Shown one piece after another: positions 48,434-57,100 of a stretch of DNA of 64,000 nucleotides (positions are counted from its first letter, which is position 1; every line of letters begins with the position of its first letter). The notes beneath the pieces were generated by a model. That model made no database searches and was not told the origin of the DNA. It saw only the letters and a list, made by a program, of their open reading frames with translations. Location: NCBI GenBank assembly GCA_903930765.1, contig CAIYZV010000328.1:1-64000 (forward strand). The letters run 5' to 3'. The translations under genes and the position numbers were made by a program. The DNA comes from an uncultured Pirellula sp. Its GTDB lineage: Bacteria > Planctomycetota > Planctomycetia > Pirellulales > Pirellulaceae.

Positions 48434-49487
48434 CAGCAGATCCTCGCGTGGGATGATGGTTCCTGTACTTTTCCGTATGGAAGTGTTGTTCCGCAATGGA
48501 GACTTCGCTCCCGATCCGACTTTCCTCAAGCCGTGATGTTGTTCCTGCTAACGAGTAGGGTGGGCGACGCATTGTCGAATTAGCAACAACCAATTCTGCG
48601 AGCAACCCAACCCCCATGAGTTGCAGCCCAACGAGCAGCAGCAAAATGGCAAAGTAAAAAAGCGCGCGTTCATGAAGGTGGATGGGCTGCTCGTACTGAA
48701 GCAAGCGAGTCCATACCCAAGCTGCACTCAATAGGACCAGCAGCACCGCGCCGATGGCACACGCAGCTCCTCCCAATCCTCCGAGCAAATGCTGTGGTCG
48801 ATACCGAAACCTCGTTAAAAAAACCACAGTGATCAGATCCATGAACCCCTTCGGGATTCGAGACCAGCCGTATTTGGAAGACCCGTGCACCCTCGCATGA
48901 TGCTGCACCGGGAGCTCAGCAACCCGAAACCCCCGAGCCGCTGCAAGGACCGGTATGAAGCGGTGCATTTCCCCAAACAAATCGATCTCCTCAACCACCT
49001 CACGCCGGTACGCTTTCAGCCCGCAGTTGAAATCGTGGAGTTCCAGTTTGGTGAAGGATCTCAGAATTGCATTGAAGACGAGCGAAGGCCAACGCTTGTG
49101 CCATGGATCGTATCGCGTCTGCTTCCATCCACTAACCACATCGAATCCCTCGTCCAGCTTGCCCAACAACCGAGGAATCTCATTCGGATCGTCTTGCAAA
49201 TCCGCGTCCATCGTAACCAAAAGCTCTCCTCGTGCATTGCCAAAACCAGCCGAAAGCGCGGCGGCCTTGCCAAAATTGCGACGGAAACGAAGCCCCATGA
49301 CCTCCGGATACTTGCCCGCCAAAGACTCAATAACTTCCCAACTTCCATCGCTCGACCCATCATCGATCAAGAGGATTTCGACGGGAGCGCGATTCCGGTG
49401 CAATCGATTGACTTCGAGGATTTTTGAAACCAACTCCTCCAACGATTCCCTTTCGTTGAGGAGAGGTATGACAACCGATAGCATCAT
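48417..49487 (-). CDS. Family 2 glycosyltransferase (DPM1/GtrB-like) with C-terminal TM helices
   Basis: LSVVIPLLNERESLEELVSKI, ILLIDDGSSDGSW, VTMDADLQDDPNEIPRLL. Confidence 0.93.
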   Translation of the reverse strand: MMLSVVIPLLNERESLEELVSKILEVNRLHRNRAPVEILLIDDGSSDGSWEVIESLAGKYPEVMGLRFRRNFGKAAALSAGFGNARGELLVTMDADLQDDPNEIPRLLGKLDEGFDVVSGWKQTRYDPWHKRWPSLVFNAILRSFTKLELHDFNCGLKAYRREVVEEIDLFGEMHRFIPVLAAARGFRVAELPVQHHARVHGSSKYGWSRIPKGFMDLITVVFLTRFRYRPQHLLGGLGGAACAIGAVLLVLLSAAWVWTRLLQYEQPIHLHERALFYFAILLLLVGLQLMGVGLLAELVVANSTMRRPPYSLAGTTSRLEESRIGSEVSIAEQHFHTEKYRNHHPTRGSADETSN

Positions 49488-49490
49488 AGG

Positions 49491-49883
49491 TCAGGCTTCG
49501 AGTCGGAACGGAGTTTTGAGAATGATGCCACGCATCACCACGTAAACGATTATTCCGATCAAGATACCAAACAAATCTGCAGAGAAGTCCCCCCAGTCCG
49601 CCGTTCTGCCGACGGGAATCTGCGTTAATTCATCCACCCCTGCGTAGACAGTACCGACCACGGTCGCGATCACCACGTTCTGGCTAAGCCGTTTCGGATT
49701 GGTTGGGATCGCCCAAGCCAATAGAAATGCGAGCCCCGAATACGCGATGTTATGTGCAACTTTGTCGTTTACCTTTACCTGCTGGATCGCTTGGGCAGGC
49801 ACATGCGTTGCGACAACCAGTGCTAGCCAATACAAGCCCAGAACGAGCAACGCGATTCGAACCCCACGGATAGTTGCCCGCAT
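49491..49883 (-). CDS. VanZ-like family protein
   Basis: KVAHNIAYSGLAFLLAWAIP, AGVDELTQIPVGRTADWGDFSADLFGILIG. ATG at 49883 preferred because a terminator covers the upstream TTG. Confidence 0.82.
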   Translation of the reverse strand: MRATIRGVRIALLVLGLYWLALVVATHVPAQAIQQVKVNDKVAHNIAYSGLAFLLAWAIPTNPKRLSQNVVIATVVGTVYAGVDELTQIPVGRTADWGDFSADLFGILIGIIVYVVMRGIILKTPFRLEA

Positions 49884-49949
49884 AAAACCTAATGCACTCC
49901 CGGAAAACCTAGTTGCGATGAAACGGATCGCGAAAATTAGGGCCCCAAA

Positions 49950-49980
49950 AAACGAAAGCAACCGCGTGATAGCGGTTGCT
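49950..49980 (-). terminator. Intrinsic terminator of the DUF1598 gene
   Basis: Minus strand AGCAACCGC-TATCAC-GCGGTTGCT followed by TTCGTTTTTT: 9-bp stem, 6-nt loop. Confidence 0.88.
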
Positions 49981-50045
49981 TAACATTTTCAAGGGGAGCG
50001 CCGCAACCCGAGACTGCAGTGGGTGCCCGCTCAATGGTATCCAGA

Positions 50046-51470
50046 TCAATCCCACCACCATTGGCCTTGGCGAAGATCGGCGGGTGCTGCTAGTTTTTCT
50101 TTTTCATAATCGATTTTTCGATCGACCGATACATTTTCGTCCGAGATCAGTTTTCGTGCGGCGATATGAACACCACCCCCGATCGGGGTGACCAGTTGCC
50201 CATCCTTCCAAACGGCGTTCACTGCGGATTCCACTTGGGTGATGGTCGGGTTCGAGCTGACACTCAACTTCGATTCGTCCGCAAAAACCCCCAGGTTCCA
50301 GCCTGACTTGTCGTAGAACTCGTTTTCCTGGATGAACGCGGCAGCGATGCTCATATCGAAGAGGCTTCGAAGTTCGCTAAAAACGGGAATGGCCTCACCG
50401 AGGGCTTCAAACTTCTCGGTGAACTCTTGGGTGAAACCGCGGCTCGCAGCATCACCAGCGCCTGCTCCCCGGCTTCGCTTACCATTCTTTGCCACAAACT
50501 CCTTCTCGCCGGTCAGCTTAACGCCGCGACCTTGCAATCGAAGTGCGGTCTTGTCTTCGTTGGTAGCAACGGAACTGTAATCGGCTTCGAAGTACCAACG
50601 TTGGAGAGCGTTGGCATTGGCACCTGGTTGGGTACGTGCAATCCATGGAGTCATTTCGATCATCGGGTTCTCCAAACCGATTCCGATCAACTTCATCCGG
50701 TAATCTGCCTCAACGAGAACTTGAGCGAAGTGCGTGTCGCGCGGAACTCCTCGAATCGAAACCGTTTGGTATCCGAGGGCTTGTTTCATGCCGACCATCA
50801 GTTGCTGAATATTGACGCGGTCGGCTTGGCCTTGGAATTGCGAATGGTACTGATTCATCCGCTTGATACCTTCCTGAGTTGGATCGATCGAACAACCGAT
50901 CGATGCCGTTGCGCCTTGGCCTGGTGCGAACGCGCGGAGTGCAACTACCAAATCGGTCAATCGCAACACCGACTTACCTGACTTTAAACCTACCCAACGG
51001 TTGTCGGAAGTGACGTGAATTTTTTCCGCCGGTCCAGCGACGACAATGTCATTGGAATCGGGCAAGAAGAACACGTATTCGATGCGAGTCAATCCGGCCA
51101 AACCGAGCGCTTCATCGTCCACTTGTTGGTCTTGATCGACACACTGTGCTACGTATTTTTCCAGTCGATTCAGCGAGATTTTTCGCATGGGTGAAACGAC
51201 GGAAACACCCGATCGCTCCGACTGCAACGTCGCGAGCCGTTGCTCCATGGCCACGCTGGCGTCGATTTCCGAAACTCGCAAGACACCTTGTGCGTCGATA
51301 TCGATACCAGCCACCCCGGTGTTGATGTTGACGTTGTTCCCACCACCTCCGTTGTTCCCGCCTCCGTTGTTACCACCCCCATTGTTCCCTTGGGAGAAGC
51401 CCTGGGAAGCGAAGGCCAAGACGGCCGCGCTGGCGACAAAGCCTCGAGTCAAACTGCGAAGAAGATTCAT
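50046..51470 (-). CDS. DUF1598 domain-containing secreted protein
   Basis: Signal peptide, GNNGGGNNGGGNNGGGGNN low complexity, then 'MRKISLNRLEKYVAQCVDQDQQVDDEALGLAGLTRIEYVFFLPDSNDIVVAGPAE'. Confidence 0.85.
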   Translation of the reverse strand: MNLLRSLTRGFVASAAVLAFASQGFSQGNNGGGNNGGGNNGGGGNNVNINTGVAGIDIDAQGVLRVSEIDASVAMEQRLATLQSERSGVSVVSPMRKISLNRLEKYVAQCVDQDQQVDDEALGLAGLTRIEYVFFLPDSNDIVVAGPAEKIHVTSDNRWVGLKSGKSVLRLTDLVVALRAFAPGQGATASIGCSIDPTQEGIKRMNQYHSQFQGQADRVNIQQLMVGMKQALGYQTVSIRGVPRDTHFAQVLVEADYRMKLIGIGLENPMIEMTPWIARTQPGANANALQRWYFEADYSSVATNEDKTALRLQGRGVKLTGEKEFVAKNGKRSRGAGAGDAASRGFTQEFTEKFEALGEAIPVFSELRSLFDMSIAAAFIQENEFYDKSGWNLGVFADESKLSVSSNPTITQVESAVNAVWKDGQLVTPIGGGVHIAARKLISDENVSVDRKIDYEKEKLAAPADLRQGQWWWD

Positions 51471-51902
51471 GGAATGCATTAGGGAACGCCTCGAAAATGA
51501 CATCGAAGGGAAATCCGACGAAAAGGATGCAACTTGGCTGAAAGGCCATCTCGATCGCCAGGAAGTTCGGTCCACCCCGGCTCTCGATCTCCTTCAAGGA
51601 TAGTTGCTGGGACGAGCGATATCAACAACTTGCGAAAAATGGAGAAAATAGCTTATTTGGTTTAGGAGGAAAATTACGGAAAAAGGGGCCAATTCGCCAG
51701 ATTGACTCAAGATAACTTGACGGCGAACCAGCGTGGACAGTATTCCCCATGGACGGAGAAGGTGCGGACGAATGTCGAAGGGATCAAAAATCCAGGTTGA
51801 TTTTTGGAGCCCCTCGGCCCTTGGCAGAGTCTTTTCCCTCCGGGTCGACTTTGTCTCGGCCCGCAATTACCGCAGTCACGATCACGCAACGTCAGAGCCA
51901 GG

Positions 51903-53588
51903 ATGCCCTACTTGTTTCGTCCGGTACTAACCCAATCGGCACTCGCCGCCTACGCCATTGTTTGGTTTTGCGTAGTTTTGTGCCACTCGGTAATCGCCCA
52001 ACCGGTCGTGCAGTTTCCATCGACCAGTCCGACGTACTCGTCACCAACCCCAGGCTATCCCCCGACTGGAACGGCGGTCCCCAGTTCGAGCGTTCCAGGC
52101 TCCAACCCGTGGGCAACCTCTCCCGCTCCAACTTCCAGCGTTCTTCCACCAACGACCTCCTACCCGAGTGGCAGTACCTACAACCCATACGCACCCACGT
52201 TTCGCCCGAGCACCGCGCCGACAACAGGGACGAATTATCTCAACTCGTGGATCAATTGGCTTTCCGGCAATCCTCCCCCCTCGACTTCTTTTGGCCAACC
52301 ACCTGCGATGCCCACCGGCTTCGGCCAACCTACCGGAGCCATGCCGGCAGGGGCTGTGCCTATGGGGACTGTTCCTATGGGGACTGTGCCAACCGGTGCC
52401 CCGGCGTATCCGAGTTACCCGGCGGGGAGTATTCCGACCAGTTCGTTCCCAACGATGGGTTATCCAACGGCCCCTCCGACAGCCACCTTTGGTGCGCCGG
52501 TTGCACCCGGCACATACCCACCGGGCACATACCCACCGGGCACATACCCACCAGGAGCCCTTCCGCCGAGCACCTTTTCATCTCCGGCATACCCGTCTTC
52601 ATCTCCGGCATACCCGTCGAGCGTTTACCCCAACCAGCAACCTCCCGTGGTGTTCCCGGGCTACGGTCCCAATCCTTATGGCAGTTACCCGCCAGGAATG
52701 TATCCGAACAGTGGATCGAACAGTTGGTGGACAGGCACAACCACCGCAGTCCAAACACAAACAGCGCAAACGATGCGACTGTGCCAAGGCGTTCGGTTGC
52801 GCTACACCTACATGCCAGGCAACACCGACTTTAGTACTCTTGAACCCAACGCGCTCGAAAGTAACGATGGAGAAATCTCCATGGTCTTTGCGATCCCCAA
52901 GTTTTTTGGGCACTCACAACCCTGGTACTTGATGCCATCGTACGCGCAACACGTTTGGGAAGGCCCATCCACGCCGGGCTACGATATGCCCGGCGCTGCA
53001 TTCAGCGCTTTCCTAGATAGTTCTTGGGAATCGGACCCATTGCAAACAATCGGCGCTGAGTTAGGTTGGCGAGTCGGGGTCTTCTCCGCATTCGATGCTG
53101 TGAGTTCGAATAGTGTTCGCCTCCAAAGTAAGGCCTTGGCGAGGTTGCGTTGTACCCCCAACTCGACGCTACGTGCAGGTGTCTATTACATCGACCGCGT
53201 GAAAATCAAACTGCTCCCTGCGTTCGGCGTGCTTTGGGTCCCGAATCAAGACACGCGTTGGGATATCTTCTTTCCGGAACCAAAATTCTCCCACTACCTG
53301 ACCACCTGCGGAAATACCGACATTTGGTGGTACATCACCGGCTATTACGGTGGCGGCACGTGGACGGTCAAAGATGCAAATGACGCAACTGACGAAGTTG
53401 ATATCGACGACCTGCGGGCCTTAGTCGGCTTCGAGTTTGGACGGTCGGACTTGCTCCGCCAGGGATTCAGAAGCTTCTTTGGAGAGATCGGATACGCTTG
53501 GGATCGGCAGTTGGTCTACCGAAATCTACCCGATGGGACTTTGGACATGACCGACAGCCTCGTATTCCGACTCGGTGTTGGATACTGA
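51903..53588 (+). CDS. Predicted outer-membrane beta-barrel protein with long Pro/Ser/Thr/Gly/Tyr-rich N-terminal stalk
   Basis: Signal peptide MPYLFRPVLTQSALAAYAIVWFCVVLCHSVIAQ, repeats such as PPGTYPPGTYPPGTYPPG, barrel-like C-terminus ...DSLVFRLGVGY. Confidence 0.8.
   Translation: MPYLFRPVLTQSALAAYAIVWFCVVLCHSVIAQPVVQFPSTSPTYSSPTPGYPPTGTAVPSSSVPGSNPWATSPAPTSSVLPPTTSYPSGSTYNPYAPTFRPSTAPTTGTNYLNSWINWLSGNPPPSTSFGQPPAMPTGFGQPTGAMPAGAVPMGTVPMGTVPTGAPAYPSYPAGSIPTSSFPTMGYPTAPPTATFGAPVAPGTYPPGTYPPGTYPPGALPPSTFSSPAYPSSSPAYPSSVYPNQQPPVVFPGYGPNPYGSYPPGMYPNSGSNSWWTGTTTAVQTQTAQTMRLCQGVRLRYTYMPGNTDFSTLEPNALESNDGEISMVFAIPKFFGHSQPWYLMPSYAQHVWEGPSTPGYDMPGAAFSAFLDSSWESDPLQTIGAELGWRVGVFSAFDAVSSNSVRLQSKALARLRCTPNSTLRAGVYYIDRVKIKLLPAFGVLWVPNQDTRWDIFFPEPKFSHYLTTCGNTDIWWYITGYYGGGTWTVKDANDATDEVDIDDLRALVGFEFGRSDLLRQGFRSFFGEIGYAWDRQLVYRNLPDGTLDMTDSLVFRLGVGY
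52509..52553. repeat. 3 x 15-bp tandem repeat (coding, PGTYP)
   Basis: ggcacatacccaccg x2 plus ggcacatacccacca. Confidence 0.95.
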
Positions 53589-53700
53589 TTGGGATACGGA
53601 TCGGATCGGTTTCTCGCAATCCTAACCGAGAAGCGCTCCTTGTCGCCGCGCAGCACGCGAAAGCATAGTCAGCACCATAGACTGTAACAATCGCGATGCT

Positions 53701-54189
53701 TCAGCCTCGGAACAGGGCCCGAATAGTTCGGAAGCAGTCTTCTACCCACTGCACAATTATATTTGAGGTTCCCCATCGCCCGCCAAATCCAGGCATCACT
53801 AAAAACGTGATGAAGATCCCGAAGAAGATTACCAGTGGGAGCAGTGGATCGCCTTGCATCAAATTCCGTTCACGGCTTTTGGTGAGCAAGGACGCTTTTT
53901 CAACCTGCTGCTTGATGAGTTCTTCAACAAGTTGCAATTCCAGCTCGATCAAGCCGTCCTCGCGGACCCACTTGCTGATTATGGAAACCCGCCAATCGGC
54001 ATCCTGAAAGCGAAGAAGCCCAACTTTCGATACTTGAAACTTCGCCGCGATCTTCGGCTCGATTTGTGCCGTGAACGAAACGCTGTTCATCTGAGTGATA
54101 CGCACCGAATACCAGCCCCACCCTAGCTTAAAGGAACCGCGCTGATAGCCTTCGACTACAGCAATACGGGCAAGGTTTGTTGAACTCAT
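53701..54189 (-). CDS. Hypothetical protein with C-terminal TM segment
   Basis: Intact 162-aa ORF with LLPLVIFFGIFITFLVMPGFG. Confidence 0.6.
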   Translation of the reverse strand: MSSTNLARIAVVEGYQRGSFKLGWGWYSVRITQMNSVSFTAQIEPKIAAKFQVSKVGLLRFQDADWRVSIISKWVREDGLIELELQLVEELIKQQVEKASLLTKSRERNLMQGDPLLPLVIFFGIFITFLVMPGFGGRWGTSNIIVQWVEDCFRTIRALFRG

Positions 54190-54661
54190 GGTAAGACGCT
54201 CAGTTTTCGATGGTCAATCTCGAATCGTTTCTCCGGGCGGGCGCTCCTCGGGTTCCTTTGTTGAGTGCAACGTAGGGCGGAATCGTCGGGTTTGCTGGAT
54301 CACGGACCGTTTTTTCTACCTGCTGGACAGACTGTTGGGTTAACCCGTAACGATTAAATCGATGATGCCAATTGCGTAGAAGTCCCCGGTTTCATGAGCG
54401 TTAACGAAGCCGAAAGCTTTTTCAATTTCGGGCCAACGTAGCGGTCGATCCTCTCGAAGGAATAGTTACGCTTGTCCGGGATGCGCAAATGACAGCAATT
54501 GACTCGGCAATTCCTACGAACCCAATCGTGCGTGCTCGTTGGTTTCCATCACACCAATCCTACACCCGCGAGCGATCCAGTCCCATCGGTTTCCCGAACG
54601 ACCCATTCGCATGCGACGTGCCCAAGTGATCGGTTACCTTCATTGCGGAAAGACTCTTGAA

Positions 54662-57100
54662 ATGTCATGTCGCTTGCGATTTCCCGCGCTCTCGATCCGC
54701 AACATGGTCCTCGCGGTCGTAATGGCTATTTCTGCGAGTCCTGGGGTGGTTGATGCTCAAGTACCAGGGGTTTGCATTCAGGGGGAAGGGACTGCATGGC
54801 CCATGGACGTCGTTCGAGACAGCGAGCGATTTAGTCCCGAAAGACCGCTGCTTTTATCCGCGCAGCAAATCGAAGCTATTCTCGAGTGGGAGAGAAAGAT
54901 ACAAGCCGAGGAAGCCGCACAGAAGACTGCACAGCAGACTGCTCAGCAGCAGGCGTTATCGCAATCGCAGGCACAAGGCGGCTTTGTCCGAAATCCACAG
55001 CCAAGTTCCAACGCGATTACCAAACGCCCTCCAACAGTTTCGAAAAGCGTAAATCGTTACGCTCCTCATTCGGTAGCCGACACCCCCACCCCGTCCACAG
55101 TCCCACCGCGGTCGGTGATCTCGCCACCAACCGCTTTAAGAACGGCAAGCAATGCTCGATCAACTCCGTCGCTTCGGTCCCTGAATCGACTTCAGGATGA
55201 CGACCTGCTCCTGGCACCTGCAAGCCCTAGCGATACTCTTCTGGCTCCACGAGCACAGACTCCGATCAGCAACGGCGGAGACGATGACTTATTAGGGGCC
55301 CCAAATGCCAACCCACCAAACACCCCTCTCCATCAAATCGATCCAAGTCAAAACGACCCGCTCTCCTCCATGGGCCCGGAAGCAGCTCGCGAAAAACAAC
55401 GCGATGAACGCCGACTCGACCCGCAGCAATCACAACCAGCCGCGATCGATCCGCATCTAGAAGTCTACGCAAACGAAAAGTATCCGAGCGCACTCACCTG
55501 CGCCAAATGCCACCAGAAAATCTACGATGAATGGCGAGTCAGCGGTCACGCGTATTCGGCAATCTCACCGATGTTTCAACGCTTCGAACAAGCAGTCTTT
55601 GAGCTGACACGAGGAACTTCAGGCACGTTCTGCGTGCGATGCCATGCTCCTGTCGCTACCCAAACCGATCACCCCCGAAATGCCCCTATCTTTCAAGGCC
55701 CCGTCGTATTCCGCGAAGGGATCACATGCATCGCGTGCCACCGAGTGGTTGAACGCTACGGTCGGGTCAACGGTGAACGCCGCATCGAACCAGGCAGTGT
55801 CTACGACCCCGTCGTTGGGAATATCGGTGGGGACGGTATCGCCGCTGCTATCGCTGATGCAGATAACTACAAGGTCAAAATCGATCCCAACGACAAACGC
55901 CCCCATCAATCCATTCACCAAGCGGCTATCAAGTTTGAACAACTTTCGGATAGCTCGTTCTGCGCAGGTTGCCACCAAGTCCTCGTGCAACCAGGTATCG
56001 CTCTAGAAATCGTCTACCAGCAATACCGATCCGGGCCCGCATGCAAGAAGGGAATCTCTTGCCAAGACTGCCACATGGGCATAGAGCCTGGTAAACCATT
56101 GGGGTACCCGGTCGGAGCCGCAGCGGAGATATCCGGAAAATCGGTGAACACAAATCGCAAGCACTCCAACCACATCTTCTGGGGACCGAGCGTACCTCTC
56201 GCCCACCCCGGCCTATTTCCTCACAACGAAAAATCCTTGCGTTGGACCATCGAGCAATGGTTGCAATTCGATCATCGCGCCGGATGGGGCGAAGAAACAT
56301 TCGAAGCCTCGGTCGCTCGCAACCCTCAAGGATTCGTATTTCCACCCGCATGGAGTTCCGCGCAAGAACGCCGCGATGCCCGAAAGGTCATTCAGGAAAA
56401 CCAAGGTCTCGTTGCGGTGAAACGAGGATCCGCAGTCCGAGTCCTCGAAAACGGTAGCCGCATCGATGGCCCGTTCTTCGATAACTCACCTCACGTTGGT
56501 GAAGACCTAAAGCTTCACTATGTCGTTTCGAATACAAGCGAAGGGCACAATATGCCCAGCGGCTCCCTCGGCGCCCAACCGCAGCTTTGGCTTAACGCCG
56601 CACTGGTCGGACCCGACGGCCAACGGCTTTGGGAATCAGGGCATCTCGACAGCAACGGCGATCTCCGCGATTGGCACTCACTCGATGTACGAGCCGGCAA
56701 AATACCTCGAGATACCCAGCTGGTAAATTTCCAAACCAAGTTCCTAATTACCAATGTCAAAGGAACGGAACGTGAGATGTATCTGCCTGTCAATGTAGAC
56801 ATCGATCCACTCCCTTTCTTCCGACCTGGTACTGTCCCATATACGGTTCTCAACCACCCACCCTTTGTGCGCATGGAAGCTCATAGCATTCCACCGCTCG
56901 ACTCCAGAACGGCGCACTACAAAATCCCAGGCGAACTGCTCTGCAAGCCTGGAAAGTACCGATTGAGCGTACGCATGCGCAGCCGAGTGGAACCCCCGTA
57001 CTTCATGATATTTTGCCAAGGCACTCCGGAGATGCTTCAGAATCTGAATGAATCGATTCTCGATGTGCATCCTTACTCCGTGGAGTTCGTGGTGAAATAA
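54662..57100 (+). CDS. Multihaem cytochrome c family protein (five CxxCH)
   Basis: CAKCH, CVRCH, CIACH, CAGCH, CQDCH; signal sequence LSIRNMVLAVVMAISASPGVVDAQ. Start could be 54539, 54611 or 54662. Confidence 0.88.
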   Translation: MSCRLRFPALSIRNMVLAVVMAISASPGVVDAQVPGVCIQGEGTAWPMDVVRDSERFSPERPLLLSAQQIEAILEWERKIQAEEAAQKTAQQTAQQQALSQSQAQGGFVRNPQPSSNAITKRPPTVSKSVNRYAPHSVADTPTPSTVPPRSVISPPTALRTASNARSTPSLRSLNRLQDDDLLLAPASPSDTLLAPRAQTPISNGGDDDLLGAPNANPPNTPLHQIDPSQNDPLSSMGPEAAREKQRDERRLDPQQSQPAAIDPHLEVYANEKYPSALTCAKCHQKIYDEWRVSGHAYSAISPMFQRFEQAVFELTRGTSGTFCVRCHAPVATQTDHPRNAPIFQGPVVFREGITCIACHRVVERYGRVNGERRIEPGSVYDPVVGNIGGDGIAAAIADADNYKVKIDPNDKRPHQSIHQAAIKFEQLSDSSFCAGCHQVLVQPGIALEIVYQQYRSGPACKKGISCQDCHMGIEPGKPLGYPVGAAAEISGKSVNTNRKHSNHIFWGPSVPLAHPGLFPHNEKSLRWTIEQWLQFDHRAGWGEETFEASVARNPQGFVFPPAWSSAQERRDARKVIQENQGLVAVKRGSAVRVLENGSRIDGPFFDNSPHVGEDLKLHYVVSNTSEGHNMPSGSLGAQPQLWLNAALVGPDGQRLWESGHLDSNGDLRDWHSLDVRAGKIPRDTQLVNFQTKFLITNVKGTEREMYLPVNVDIDPLPFFRPGTVPYTVLNHPPFVRMEAHSIPPLDSRTAHYKIPGELLCKPGKYRLSVRMRSRVEPPYFMIFCQGTPEMLQNLNESILDVHPYSVEFVVK

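Noticed and set aside
51749-52834. 361-aa alternative-frame ORF over the Pro-rich stalk
   Set aside because: Open because of repetitive P/G/T/Y codons; the 51903 frame has a signal peptide and a barrel domain.
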